From positions 9,985-73,984 of the forward strand of contig NZ_RHUM01000003.1 in the NCBI RefSeq assembly GCF_003937915.1: a stretch of DNA of 64,000 nt, read 5' to 3'. Shown one piece after another: positions 1 to 9,195 of the stretch. Source of the stretch: Erwinia sp. 198 (GTDB lineage Bacteria > Pseudomonadota > Gammaproteobacteria > Enterobacterales > Enterobacteriaceae). The notes below the pieces were generated by a model. That model was not told the DNA's origin. It saw only the letters and a list, made by a program, of their open reading frames with translations, and did no database searches. Numbering within the stretch: position 1 is the stretch's first letter; the number at the start of each line of letters is the position of its first letter. The position numbers were made by a program, and so were the translations under genes.

Positions 1-572
1 CGTTGATACCGGTGCCGCAGGCGTTGCGTCAGATCCCGTAGGTGGCGGTTCGGGCGGCGTTGTCGTTTCTGACATGGCCGGCCTGCCGGGTACCGCGGTT
101 TGCTCCGACGTTACGACTGACACCTCAGGCGCCACGGGCGTTGATACCGGTGCCGCAGGCGTTGCGTCAGACTCAGCAGCTGCCGGGTCGGGCGTCATCG
201 TTGCGTCAGGCGGCGTTGTCGTTTCCGACGTGGCCGGCCTGCCGGGCTCCGGGGTTTGCTCCGACGTCACGACTGATACCTCAGGGGCCACGGACGTTGA
301 TACCGGTGCCGCAGGCGTTGCGTCAGATCCCGTAGGTGGCGGTTCGGGCGGCGTTGTCGTTTCTGACATGGCCGGCCTGCCGGGTACCGCGGTTTGCTCC
401 GACGTCACGACTGACACCTCAGGCGCCACGGGCGTTGATACCGGTGCCGCAGGCGTTGCGTCAGACTCAGCAGCTGCCGGGTCGGGCATCATCGTTGCGT
501 CAGGCGGCGTTGTCGTTTCCGACATGGCCGGCCTGCCGGGCTCCGGGGTTTGCTCCGACGTCACGACTGACA
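1..572. repeat. 294-bp higher-order tandem repeat (alternating 156-bp and 138-bp units)
   Basis: Landmarks GACATGGCC/GACGTGGCC occur at 71, 227, 365 and 521, giving unit lengths of 156, 138 and 156 bp. Position 1 matches position 295, so the superperiod is 294 bp (98 codons, 52 + 46). All units are multiples of three and keep the leftward holin-like frame open. The repeats are nearly identical, so they were probably expanded or homogenised recently. The array extends beyond the left edge, so the copy number is unknown. Confidence 0.9.
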
Positions 573-1056
573 TCATGGGTGAGGAAGATCCCGCCCCCGC
601 AGCCATTGGCATTGATAGTATTTCTGGTATCACCGAGCCGGAAGCCATAGCCGGTGCCGTAACCGCGGTTAGCGCGGTAGCGAAGGGCACCCGAATCGGC
701 CTTATTTCCGCCGTTGGCGCGGCGGACAGCTGCTCTTTTTCCGCCGCTAATTTTTTCTGGCGGATAAACTGGGCGATCACCGCCATCGCGACCATAAAGG
801 AGGCCAGGAAGCCCAGAAAATGCTGCGGAATAACCGTTTTTACATCCTCAGGCAGGCCGTTCCACGCGCTGGAAGCGGAATCCGGGAAGGACTGCACCCA
901 GGCCCCCATAGCCGAGCCGGCGGAGGCCAGCCAGACGGACCAGGTTTTGAACAGAAGCTTAGCGTGGGTTACCAGCTGGATGATGCCGTTTTTACTGCTC
1001 CACCACACGACAGACCCGATCGCCACCACAATAAGAATAAAGAGGATAAATTTCAT
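1..1056 (-). CDS. Holin-like phage membrane protein with long Pro/Ala/Thr repeat tail (partial, runs off window)
   Basis: The reading frame starts at the ATG at 1056, overlaps the upstream lysozyme stop by ATGA, and stays open to base 1, so the C-terminus is missing. The N-terminus has a hydrophobic segment (residues about 2-20), a WSVWLASAGSA-type stretch typical of a phage holin-like family, and a second hydrophobic segment (about 82-97) ending in AQFIRQK. After about residue 160 the protein becomes a Pro/Ala/Thr/Ser/Glu-rich chain made of tandem units. The likely role is membrane permeabilisation in a lysis cassette. The family assignment comes from recall of similar phage sequences. The repeat tail is unusual for holins and could make this a surface or anchoring protein instead. 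Confidence 0.6.
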   Translation of the reverse strand, partial: MKFILFILIVVAIGSVVWWSSKNGIIQLVTHAKLLFKTWSVWLASAGSAMGAWVQSFPDSASSAWNGLPEDVKTVIPQHFLGFLASFMVAMAVIAQFIRQKKLAAEKEQLSAAPTAEIRPIRVPFATALTAVTAPAMASGSVIPEILSMPMAAGAGSSSPMMSVVTSEQTPEPGRPAMSETTTPPDATMMPDPAAAESDATPAAPVSTPVAPEVSVVTSEQTAVPGRPAMSETTTPPEPPPTGSDATPAAPVSTSVAPEVSVVTSEQTPEPGRPATSETTTPPDATMTPDPAAAESDATPAAPVSTPVAPEVSVVTSEQTAVPGRPAMSETTTPPEPPPTGSDATPAAPVST

Positions 1057-1520
1057 AACGCCCCCTGCCACGCATCATAAGTTCCGCTGCGCATAGCCTC
1101 TGCATGACGCTTCGCTCGGGCAGGCGTCTGTTTCGCCCAGAGACTGCTCAGCATTCCTTCCGCCGCGCCTGAAAAGTTTTTATTGGAAATCATGACCAGC
1201 GTATTTTTAAACGCGGCCAGCCCGTCGATGCCAAGCTGATAAGCCATACTGTAAAGCACATCAGCGCGAGCTTCGTTGCATTCTTTGAGCGCGGCTACTA
1301 ATACCGGCCTGTTATTCATTTCCTTTATTTTGTCGTTAATGATTTTTTGCATCCATACATCGCCGACTTCACGCGGAACGGTAAATGAATAATATTTCAG
1401 CGGCGCCTCTTTGGGACCAATAAGAATACCGCAACCCACCGTCGGGTAGCCTTCAGTATCGATATATGGCTTCTCTTTATAGCCTTCTTCATAGGCCAGA
1501 ATTTGAATTATCTTGCTCAT
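1053..1520 (-). CDS. Phage-type GH24 lysozyme (endolysin)
   Basis: The protein has 155 aa. The N-terminus carries the T4-lysozyme-like catalytic arrangement Glu-x8-Asp-x5-Thr (E12, D21, T27) followed by GCG, matching the GH24 muramidase fold that cuts the MurNAc-GlcNAc bond of peptidoglycan. There is no signal peptide or N-terminal signal-anchor, so release to the periplasm would need a holin. The next gene, overlapping by 4 bp, is the holin-like protein. The start has a good upstream AAGGGG. It belongs to a leftward block Q - lysozyme - holin; endolysin before holin is the reverse of the common order. Confidence 0.85.
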   Translation of the reverse strand: MSKIIQILAYEEGYKEKPYIDTEGYPTVGCGILIGPKEAPLKYYSFTVPREVGDVWMQKIINDKIKEMNNRPVLVAALKECNEARADVLYSMAYQLGIDGLAAFKNTLVMISNKNFSGAAEGMLSSLWAKQTPARAKRHAEAMRSGTYDAWQGAL

Positions 1521-1756
1521 TTTTCACCCCTTCATCGAATAAGCCGCCGTAGCGGAATGGATAAGGACCTTTCCCCGGTGAAAATGAAATTTATATTTAT
1601 GCAGGCGGTTTAAATTGCCTTTCTAACACACTAGAACCGAAATTGCGTACGCAACCAATTTTTCTTAAAAATTTTTCAAGCTGCAGGAAAAGATATTTAA
1701 AGTTAAAGGTTTTTTTTAAAGGAAATAAAATATTTAGGTCCGTAACGAGGCGAAAA

Positions 1757-2122
1757 TTATTTTTCGCACTCCAGCTCGACCTCCAGCGCGCTCAGCACAC
1801 CTTCAACAAAGCCCTCGGCGGTTTGTAGCTGTTTACGAATGGTGCCGTCCGCACAGCGACGGCGGCGCGCGATGGAGCGCAGTGAAATACGATAGTGATA
1901 GTGCGCCACCAGCAGCGCATGTTCGTCAGGATGATTAATTTTCAGTCTGCTGATGCAGCTATCAAGGATCATGCCGTCGTTATCACTACAGGTAGGACGA
2001 TCGGAAGACGCGGCGGTGATTAATCCGCGGAATCCGGCGGCGATATGTGAATAGCTGACGCCGCTCCGTTCCGTCGCCGCCCAGCCCCCCCATTTTTCCA
2101 GCAAGCGTTTTATGTCTCGCAT
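1757..2122 (-). CDS. Phage antiterminator Q-like protein
   Basis: The protein has 121 aa from the ATG at 2122, chosen because GAGGGG lies 6-7 bases upstream; a longer frame begins at 2200 without a ribosome site. It starts MRDIKRLLEKWG and contains a helix-turn-helix-like SIARRRRCADGTIRKQ region near the C-terminus, matching the lambdoid Q / Antiterm family by recall. Such proteins let RNA polymerase read into late lysis genes, which fits the lysozyme and holin-like genes downstream on the same strand. Between its end and the lysozyme start are 236 bases that could hold a late-promoter/qut-like site. Confidence 0.75.
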   Translation of the reverse strand: MRDIKRLLEKWGGWAATERSGVSYSHIAAGFRGLITAASSDRPTCSDNDGMILDSCISRLKINHPDEHALLVAHYHYRISLRSIARRRRCADGTIRKQLQTAEGFVEGVLSALEVELECEK

Positions 2123-2446
2123 CTTGACCCCCTCAGAGTGAGTAAAGCAGAAGAAAAAATGAAGTTTCCCACACTTTCTCTTAACACCTGCTAATTTCAA
2201 AACGGTACTGTTTTTTTTGCGTGCGGCGTTGCCGCTTCGCTTGTATTCCCTGGGTCAAATGGGTTGCCAGCGGTTAGGCTGGACGGCCTGATTGTCAAAG
2301 AGCGGGCGTGCTGAAACTGATAGCCTGAAGGAAGAATTTTTATCCGCTTAAGTATCAACACACCTTAATTAATAGCATAGGTTATTAAACCTGCCAATAG
2401 CAAAGCGTGTTTGACGAAAAATACGCGTCGCTATAAATTCTGGTAT
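2123..2446. promoter_or_regulatory. Divergent control region between Q and repressor
   Basis: No gene is seen. The region holds a weak inverted repeat AGGTT-ATTA-AACCT near 2379-2392. On the + strand there is a promoter-like pair TTGACG (2411) and TATAAA (2432) with a short 15-bp spacer. A -10 box at 2432 would start transcription within a few bases of the ATG at 2447, so the repressor mRNA could be leaderless, as is lambda cI from PRM. This is inferred from position only. Confidence 0.35.
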
Positions 2447-3049
2447 ATGAAACCGAATACACTCGCCTACCGACTGAACATGGCTATGACCATGATGGGG
2501 ATCACCCAGGGTGCTTTAGCTAAAGCATCGGGCGTATCACAACCTACGATCTGGCGTCTGACCAAGGGAGAGGCCGAAGGGTCGCGCAAACTGGTCGATA
2601 TTGCCAGAGCGCTGGATGTTAATGTGCAATGGCTGGCCAGCGGCGAAGGAGAGATGCGCGGCAACGCAGGGCTAAGCGCTATTGATAAAGTAAAAACTGG
2701 ATCGACGATTCCGGTCTGGGGACCGGAAGGGAAAACAGGGGAAATAGTCTCTTCGCCCAACGGAGTAAAGGCGAAGAGGACCTGGCGCGCCTACATTCTT
2801 GACAGAAACAGTGGCTGCGCGGAAGGCACTGCCGGCAGCATCGTTATTATCGATACCGACGTACCACCCGAATCTGGAGATTTGGTCATGGCCAGGGTAA
2901 GTTCACGCATCTCGGTTTATCGCTATCTGGAAGGCCCCTCCAATGGTTTTTTAACCGTGGACGATACCCGATTGCCCGCCGTAGAACTCTCCGATGAGTC
3001 AGAACTGATTGGCGTAGCGATCTTTCTAATCCGTGATTTAAGGCGATAG
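2447..3049 (+). CDS. CI-like phage repressor (HTH + degenerate S24 domain)
   Basis: The protein has 200 aa from the ATG at 2447; an upstream TTG at 2411 would overlap the promoter. The N-terminal 65 residues form an HTH_XRE domain (MGITQGALAKASGVSQPTIW). The C-terminal half resembles the LexA/CI S24 fold but lacks an obvious catalytic dyad: the usual GDSM is replaced by LDRNSG, the Lys of VKR is Tyr (VYRYL), and no Ala-Gly or Cys-Gly cleavage bond is visible in the linker. It probably represses the leftward Q-lysis block. Loss of self-cleavage would uncouple it from RecA/SOS. Confidence 0.75.
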   Translation: MKPNTLAYRLNMAMTMMGITQGALAKASGVSQPTIWRLTKGEAEGSRKLVDIARALDVNVQWLASGEGEMRGNAGLSAIDKVKTGSTIPVWGPEGKTGEIVSSPNGVKAKRTWRAYILDRNSGCAEGTAGSIVIIDTDVPPESGDLVMARVSSRISVYRYLEGPSNGFLTVDDTRLPAVELSDESELIGVAIFLIRDLRR

Positions 3050-3448
3050 TTACTGACATCCTGCCCTGGCAGAATGGTTTCTTTGTAACGCCCCCCAGAC
3101 ACTCTGTGCAGCACAGATATCATCAGCTTATCCTCGCGAAAACCCATCCTCTGTAACAGTTAATCTGCGCAGAGGCTTTGGCGCATTGATTCAACTGAAT
3201 AGATTAGTAAAGCTTTTAATAACATCGCCAGAATAATACGTAAAAAAAGCGTCAGGAAAATAATTAAACCATTAAAAACAATGACTTAACTCAATAACAA
3301 AAGTTATACTTGCAATACCTATTGATATTAATAATAACTATGGCTATTGTTTTTTAAGGTGGACAAATTCTCCCCACTTAACATTCCCCATCGCCTGGTT
3401 TAAGTCGCTGGGAAATCGACTAATTTGCCCGTAACCGGAGGGTTGTTT
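3050..3448. other. AT-rich non-coding stretch
   Basis: I see no convincing gene. The middle part (about 3180-3350) is strongly AT-rich with runs of A/T, as in H-NS-bound acquired DNA. A short leftward frame ending near 2923 only shadows the repressor 3' end. It probably contains the promoter for the small ORF at 3449. Confidence 0.4.
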
Positions 3449-3622
3449 ATGACCATTATCATCTGGAAAAAGTCCCGTCCTGCCGGCACCAGCAAAAGCC
3501 GTTATAAGGCCAGACGTGCCGAGATGCAGAAGGTGTTGGCGCAGGAAGAACAGCTTGCCCGGCGGATAACGCGAGCGTTGGCGGGCTGTAGTTTGCGGGT
3601 GTTGAAGGCGGTAAACAAGTGA
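3449..3622 (+). CDS. Small basic protein of unknown function
   Basis: The protein has 57 aa, starting MTIIIWKKSR. I do not recognise it. The ATG at 3449 has a strong GGAGGG six bases upstream, the main reason to call it a gene. The protein is rich in Lys/Arg/Ala, has a predicted helical middle (MQKVLAQEEQLARRITRAL) and no membrane segment. It sits beside phage remnants and may be phage-derived. A 74-codon frame overlapping its stop (GTGA, 3619) is open but has no other support. Confidence 0.45.
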   Translation: MTIIIWKKSRPAGTSKSRYKARRAEMQKVLAQEEQLARRITRALAGCSLRVLKAVNK

Positions 3623-3874
3623 CACAACGGCCTGCTCCTGTAATTTTTACTGGTTTTATATACAGTATTATTTCTTTTACCGGGCAGGCAAGTTTTTTTC
3701 ATAGCGGCTGGTACGGTTTTAAAGGTCATTTCCCCCTTTCCACCGTTCCCCGGACTGTTGCAGGGCGCACCAGTACAGCTCTGCGCAGTAAAATGCGCGC
3801 AGGCCGACGGAAAAATCAGGCCCGATCGGCGTTAGCAGCGTGACAGGCCGGGAAAATTTTTTTGGGGCAGTGGA

Positions 3875-4066
3875 CTAACTGGCGAAGGCTTTGTAGCTAA
3901 CCGTCATGGTGGCTTTGCAGAAGATGCAGTTAGCGCCGTGAGGATTTTTAGGCGTGATACTGTGCAGCGAGAAGCGGTACTGACATCCGTGGCATGTCGG
4001 ACATCTGAATTTGATAGGAGGAATAAGTAGCCTTAGTTTTACGAAATTGAAGTTCCAGCCTAACAC
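3875..4066 (-). CDS. Small zinc-ribbon-like protein
   Basis: The protein has 63 aa. It has two cysteine pairs, CPTC (C22, C25) and CIFC (C47, C50), in the pattern of a treble-clef/zinc-ribbon, with the intervening motif NPHGANCIFCK. Similar small CxxC-x(n)-CxxC proteins are common in enterobacterial prophages and near cold-shock genes, but I cannot name the family. The GTG start at 4066 is uncertain; GAGGGC lies about 8 bases upstream and the first 18 residues look poorly conserved. Confidence 0.5.
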   Translation of the reverse strand: MLGWNFNFVKLRLLIPPIKFRCPTCHGCQYRFSLHSITPKNPHGANCIFCKATMTVSYKAFAS

Positions 4067-5252
4067 TCCCCGCCCTCTCTGTCGAATCTAACGTCCGTTT
4101 CATATCGATAAATCCAATTATTTATTCTGTTAGCCTGCTTCATTAAGGTTAGTAAAGCTCCCTGGCCCTTTCTGATATGGATACTCCTGCTAAAACGCCA
4201 TCACAGCGCTGTCACAGCATTTTATTAATTAACGTCCCCTTAACCCTGTTTGCCTGTCATGACGCTGCCAGTCGCTCGCCAGCGACTCTGAAGCGGGCTG
4301 TCGTTATATCAGCCCGGATCCTGAGGATCCTTGTTATCTTTAAGGCCTTTTGCCGATATTGAGACTAAACTCAAGAGGTATTTATCCTTGTCGACATAAT
4401 CCGGTTAGCATAGTCGTACCATCCCCTTGTCAAGCTTTACGCCTTTAACCTACTGAAACAGTCAAATCCTGTTTATCAATTCTTTGCGGAGGATTTTACC
4501 GTTGCGTTTCTTGCGACCCGTTTCCGGCTGCCGTACATAACCAGAAGCAAGGTAAAAAAAGTCAAAGCTGAGCCAATCAACGTTTCCATTCAAAGCCTGC
4601 CTTAATGATTTAACGAGGCCTCTATTTTTGCCCGACGCCGCTAAACGCTTTGCCAACATACTGCATAAATGTCCTGTTCTGCTCTTCTGGTAAGCGCTAT
4701 CTGAGGTCGGTATAACGCTTTTTTGCCCCCGTTTTGCGAACGGTTATGCATTCTTCTGCAAGTTGGCGGTAAGCGGTTTTATTTTTTGGAATAAACATCG
4801 GAGCTGAAAGAAGTTGTCGGTGACAGCTTTTAGGCAGCAGGCTCAGGATACCAATCGGAGTCAGGGAAAAGTCAGGACAGGCTGTTACAACGGATACAAC
4901 AAGCAGAAAGAAGATATGCACATCGTCAGGACAGACGTAGCGATCGTCAAGGCCAGCTATGCCACCCGGGCAAACGTCAGCGAAGCGCAACAAAGCATTA
5001 TTTTATGGATTGTAAGCGCCATTTTTCCGGTGCAGCTTTTACCTGCTCTTATTCACTACTTCAGCCCGTAAGCCGGCAAGCCACGGTATTCGCCCGGCAA
5101 AACGGCTGCTGGTACCTCCATTCGTAAGCCAGCCAGATGTGCAATGGCGCCAAGGTCATACTCCAGAAACGTTGGCGCCCAGGCTTGCGTATGCATAGCC
5201 CTGGCGCGAAATACGGCGGTAATAAGCGGTTTTAAACCCGAAGGCAGGCGGA
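4067..5252. other. 1.2-kb stretch without a supported gene
   Basis: Several open frames of 60-100 codons exist on both strands (for example 4462-4659 leftward and 4814-5071 rightward), but none has a good ribosome site, a recognisable motif or codon bias like the neighbours. A palindrome GGATCCTGAGGATCC lies at about 4315-4329. It probably represents decayed DNA between the phage block and fliE. Confidence 0.5.
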
Positions 5253-5564
5253 CTACACCTGCATATTCATCACTTCGGAGTAGGCGTTGACCAGCTTGTT
5301 ACGTACCTGAATGCCCATCTGCATAGAGAGCGATGCCTTCTGCATATCGATCATGACGTCGTTCAGGTTTACGCCAGGTTTACCCAGCTCAAAATCCTGC
5401 GCCTGCGTGCGTGCTTCAGTTTGCGTATCGCTGATTTTGTTCAGCGCAACTTTCATCGCGTCTGCAAAATCTGCGTGGCTGGCCGCATCGGTCTGCTTAC
5501 CGCTTGCCTGAATCGCTGCGGTCTGCAGCTGCTGCATTACGCTCTCAATACCCTGAATTGCCAT
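5253..5564 (-). CDS. fliE: Flagellar hook-basal body protein FliE
   Basis: The protein has 103 aa, the usual FliE length. It matches FliE throughout, with [14 protein letters not shown] at the start and the conserved C-terminus [28 protein letters not shown] helix. FliE links the MS ring to the proximal rod. It is exported by the flagellar type III apparatus and has no Sec signal. It is divergent from fliF across 244 bases, the standard enterobacterial arrangement where FlhDC activates both directions. Confidence 0.97.
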   Translation of the reverse strand: MAIQGIESVMQQLQTAAIQASGKQTDAASHADFADAMKVALNKISDTQTEARTQAQDFELGKPGVNLNDVMIDMQKASLSMQMGIQVRNKLVNAYSEVMNMQV

Positions 5565-5808
5565 GATTTACCTCGGTTAGAAAAGGGAGAAGATTTTTGC
5601 TGTGTGAAAACTTACCACAATGTCAATAAGACAAAGCCCGTAAATAAGAGCAAAAGTCATAGCTTATCCAGCCATCGAATTTTTCATTTCAGAAAATAAT
5701 GGCACCCCATAAGAGGTGGATTAATTTGTTTAGCCAGCACATCAGGGAGTCAGATTTGTTACGACACTACACGAAACAGTCCGGTCAACTGTCAGGCGGG
5801 AAAGAGTC

Positions 5809-7509
5809 ATGAATGCAACTGTCACGCAGGATCAACCAGAGAAGAAAGGTTTGAACGACCTTTTTGCTCGTTTAAAGGCAAATCCTCGCATCCCGATTAT
5901 CATCGCTGCGGCGGCTGCCGTTGCCATTGTAATCGCCATGGTGCTGTGGGCCAAACAGCCTGAGTACCGTGTGCTTTACAACAACCTCAGCGATGAAGAT
6001 GGCGGCGCCATCGTCACTCAGCTGACCCAGATGAACATCCCTTATCAGTTCGATGATAAGGGCGGCGCGCTGATGGTGCCCGCTGAGAAAGTGCACGAGC
6101 TGCGTCTGCGCCTGGCCCAACAGGGCCTGCCGAAAGGCGGCGCGGTCGGCTTCGAGCTGCTGGATCAGGAAAAGTTTGGCATCAGCCAGTTTAGCGAGCA
6201 GGTTAACTACCAGCGCGCGCTGGAAGGCGAGCTGTCCCGTACTATCGAAACGTTAGGCCCGGTCAAGAACGTACGCGTACATCTTGCCATGCCGAAACCG
6301 TCGCTGTTTGTGCGTGAACAGAAAGCGCCAACCGCATCGGTTACCCTGACGCTACAGCCCGGCCGTGCGCTGGACCAGGGTCAAATCAGCGCCATCGTGC
6401 ATATGGTATCCAGCAGCGTTGCCGGCCTGCCGCCGGGCAACGTGACCGTGGTCGACCAGGCCGGTCATCTGCTGACGCAGTCCGATAATGCCGACCGCGA
6501 TCTGAATGACGCGCAGCTGAAATACGCCACCGATGTGGAAACCCGCTACCAGCAGCGTATCGAAGCGATCCTGAACCCAATTTTGGGTAACGGCAACGTA
6601 CACGCTCAGGTAACGGCGCAGATTGATTTTAATGCTCGTGAGCAGACCGACGAGAAGTATCAGCCCAACACCGATCCTTCTAAACAGGCGATCCGTTCAC
6701 GGCAGAGCAGCAATAGCGAGCAGTCCGGCGGCCAGTCCGGCGGCGTACCCGGCGCACTCTCTAATCAGCCAGCGCCTGCCAACAGCGCGCCGGTGACGAC
6801 GCCAGCTAACGGTGCGAACGGTGCGAACAGCACGACGGCGAACAACGCCACGGCGAACCAGAACAGCAGCACGACAAAAACCGGGCCGTTAAGTAGCCGT
6901 AATGATGACACCACGAACTACGAAGTAGACCGCACCATCCTGCATACCAAGATGAATGTAGGTGAAGTACAGCGTCTTTCTGTAGCCGTAGTGGTGAACT
7001 ACAAAACTGACGCGGCCGGTAAGCCGGTAGCGCTGACCGATGCGCAGCTGAAGCAGATCGACAACCTGACGCGTGAGGCGATGGGTTATTCAGAGCAGCG
7101 CGGCGATACGCTGAACGTGGTGAACTCCCAGTTCAACGATACGCAGGAAATCGGTGGCGACCTGCCATTCTGGCAGCAGCAGTCCTTTATCGACCAGATA
7201 ATGGAAGCCGGACGCTGGTTGCTGGTACTGATTGTGGCCTGGATCCTTTACCGCAAGCTGGTTCGTCCACAGCTGCAGCGTAAAGCGCTTCAGGAGAAAG
7301 CGATGGTGGATGCCGCGACCCAGGCAAGAGCGGGCAGCGACGACGATGCCGTCTCCGTGAAGCTGTCGAAAGACGAGCTTGATCAAGAACGTAAGTCTCA
7401 GCACCGCATGAGTGCTGAGGTAATGAGCCAGCGTATTCGTGAGATGTCGGAAAACGACCCACGCGTGGTGGCTCTGGTCATTCGCCAGTGGATGAAGGAC
7501 GAACTATGA
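5809..7509 (+). CDS. fliF: Flagellar MS-ring protein FliF
   Basis: The protein has 566 aa (Escherichia about 552). An N-terminal membrane segment lies at about 27-47, followed by the ring-building domains, a Ser/Asn/Thr/Gly low-complexity linker at about 295-365, and a second membrane segment at about 463-483. The C-terminal cytoplasmic tail binds FliG. FliF forms the inner-membrane MS ring around the export gate. It is the first gene of fliFGHIJK; its stop overlaps the fliG start. The linker is longer than in Escherichia and explains the extra length. Confidence 0.98.
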   Translation: MNATVTQDQPEKKGLNDLFARLKANPRIPIIIAAAAAVAIVIAMVLWAKQPEYRVLYNNLSDEDGGAIVTQLTQMNIPYQFDDKGGALMVPAEKVHELRLRLAQQGLPKGGAVGFELLDQEKFGISQFSEQVNYQRALEGELSRTIETLGPVKNVRVHLAMPKPSLFVREQKAPTASVTLTLQPGRALDQGQISAIVHMVSSSVAGLPPGNVTVVDQAGHLLTQSDNADRDLNDAQLKYATDVETRYQQRIEAILNPILGNGNVHAQVTAQIDFNAREQTDEKYQPNTDPSKQAIRSRQSSNSEQSGGQSGGVPGALSNQPAPANSAPVTTPANGANGANSTTANNATANQNSSTTKTGPLSSRNDDTTNYEVDRTILHTKMNVGEVQRLSVAVVVNYKTDAAGKPVALTDAQLKQIDNLTREAMGYSEQRGDTLNVVNSQFNDTQEIGGDLPFWQQQSFIDQIMEAGRWLLVLIVAWILYRKLVRPQLQRKALQEKAMVDAATQARAGSDDDAVSVKLSKDELDQERKSQHRMSAEVMSQRIREMSENDPRVVALVIRQWMKDEL

Positions 7510-8498
7510 GTCTCACCGGTACCGAAAAAAGCGCCATTCTGATGATGACGATTGGCGAAGACCGCGCAGCTGAGGTGTTCAAACACCTTGGCGCCCGCGA
7601 GGTGCAGCACCTGAGCGCCGCGATTTCAAATATGCGTCAGGTTTCTCACAAGCAGCTGACCGAAGTGCTGCATGAGTTTGAAACCGATGCCGAACAGTTT
7701 GCGGCGCTGAGCGTTAACTCTAATGACTACCTGCGCTCCGTGCTGACTAAAGCGCTGGGCGAAGAGCGCGCAGCCAGCCTGCTGGAAGATATTCTGGAAA
7801 CCCGAGAAACCACTACGGGCATGGAAACGCTCAACTTTATGGAGCCACAGGCGGCGGCAGACCTGATCCGCGACGAGCATCCGCAGATTATTGCTACCAT
7901 TATGGTACACCTGAAGCGTTCGCAGGCGGCCGATATCCTGGCCCAGTTCGACGAGCGTCTGCGTCACGACGTGATGCTGCGTATCGCCACTTTCGGCGGC
8001 GTGCAGCCAGCGGCGCTGGCCGAGCTGACCGAGGTCCTGAACGGCCTGCTCGATGGCCAGAACCTCAAGCGTGCGAAGATGGGCGGCGTGAGAACCGCAG
8101 CGGAAATCATCAACCTGATGAAGACGCAGCAGGAAGAGGCGGTTATCGAAGCGGTACGCGACTTCGACGGCGAACTTGCGCAGAAAATTATCGACGAAAT
8201 GTTCCTGTTCGAAAACCTGGTGGAGGTCGACGACCGCAGCATCCAGCGTCTGTTGCAGGAAGTGGAATCGGAATCGCTGCTGGTGGCACTGAAAGGCTCC
8301 GAACAGCCGCTGCGCGAGAAGTTCCTGCGCAACATGTCGCAGCGCGCGGCAGATATTCTGCGCGACGACCTGGCGAACCGTGGCCCGATGCGTATGTCGG
8401 CAGTGGAAAGCGAACAGAAAGCCATCCTGCTTATCGTTCGTCGTCTGGCGGAAAGCGGCGAGATGGTGATTGGCGGCGGCGAGGAACAGTATGTCTGA
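7506..8498 (+). CDS. fliG: Flagellar motor switch protein FliG
   Basis: The protein has 330 aa from the ATG at 7506, which overlaps the fliF stop (ATGA); this gives the family start [14 protein letters not shown]. FliG forms the upper C ring and its C-terminal domain meets MotA. The conserved charged helix ([15 protein letters not shown]...[10 protein letters not shown]) that carries torque-generating residues is intact, and the protein is full length. The end overlaps the fliH start by 8 bases, implying translational coupling. Confidence 0.98.
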   Translation: MSLTGTEKSAILMMTIGEDRAAEVFKHLGAREVQHLSAAISNMRQVSHKQLTEVLHEFETDAEQFAALSVNSNDYLRSVLTKALGEERAASLLEDILETRETTTGMETLNFMEPQAAADLIRDEHPQIIATIMVHLKRSQAADILAQFDERLRHDVMLRIATFGGVQPAALAELTEVLNGLLDGQNLKRAKMGGVRTAAEIINLMKTQQEEAVIEAVRDFDGELAQKIIDEMFLFENLVEVDDRSIQRLLQEVESESLLVALKGSEQPLREKFLRNMSQRAADILRDDLANRGPMRMSAVESEQKAILLIVRRLAESGEMVIGGGEEQYV

Positions 8499-9195
8499 TA
8501 AATCTTCACTCCCCTGGCAGCGCTGGCAGCCCAACGATCTTGGGCAGCCGAATAAGCCGCTGATGGCCTCGTTCGACGAGCCGGAAGCGCCGCTGGCGGA
8601 TCTGACAGACGATCCGTTCAGCCAGCAGCAGTCTGAGCTGGAGCTGATGCAAAACCAGGCGCGCAGCGAAGCGCAGGGCCAGGGCTATGCCGAAGGGCAT
8701 CAGCAGGGGTTCAGTGAAGGACAGAAAGCGGGTTATGAAGCCGGCTTTCAGCAGGGGCTGGCCGAGGCGCAGCAGCAGCAGGCGCCGCTTCAGGCCCGTA
8801 TGCAGCAGCTGGTCTCCGAGTTTTCCCACACGCTGGAAGCGTTGGACAGCGTGATCGCCGCCCGTCTGATGCAGCTGGCGCTGGAGGCTGCTCGCCAGGT
8901 GATTGGCCAGGCGCCGCACGTCGACGGCACTGCCCTGCTCCGTCAGATCCAGGGCATGATCCAGCAGGAGCCGATGTTCAGCGGTAAACCCACGCTGCGC
9001 GTGCATCCGGACGATTTACAGCGTATTGAGCAGTCGCTGGGCGCCACGCTCAGCCTGCACGGCTGGCGCCTGATGGCTGACAGCACTATCCATCCCGGCG
9101 GCTGTAAAGTCAGCGCCGAAGATGGCGACCTTGACGCCAGCATTGCTACCCGCTGGCACGAACTCTGCCGCCTTGCCGCGCCGGGAGAACTGTAA
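8491..9195 (+). CDS. fliH: Flagellar export ATPase regulator FliH
   Basis: The protein has 234 aa from the ATG at 8491. The N-terminal PWQRW motif binds the C ring and export gate. The middle holds the GxxxG-type repeat region ([21 protein letters not shown]) typical of FliH, followed by the C-terminal domain that binds FliI. It keeps FliI inactive and docks it to FliN/FlhA. It overlaps fliG upstream, and its stop shares a base with the fliI start (TAATG). Confidence 0.97.
   Translation: MSDKSSLPWQRWQPNDLGQPNKPLMASFDEPEAPLADLTDDPFSQQQSELELMQNQARSEAQGQGYAEGHQQGFSEGQKAGYEAGFQQGLAEAQQQQAPLQARMQQLVSEFSHTLEALDSVIAARLMQLALEAARQVIGQAPHVDGTALLRQIQGMIQQEPMFSGKPTLRVHPDDLQRIEQSLGATLSLHGWRLMADSTIHPGGCKVSAEDGDLDASIATRWHELCRLAAPGEL

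Noticed and set aside
1..572. CRISPR-like array
   Set aside because: Units are 138-156 bp, coding, multiples of three, without short repeat/spacer alternation.
74..1096. Rightward 340-codon frame across the repeat block
   Set aside because: It is the opposite strand of the holin-like gene, has no ribosome site, and its repeats (TTDTSGATGVDTGAAGV) are the mirror of the Pro/Ala/Thr repeat. The leftward frame is tied to the lysozyme by ATGA overlap.
4462..5071. Two 65-85 codon frames in the gap before fliE
   Set aside because: No ribosome site, no motif, no bias; probably chance.
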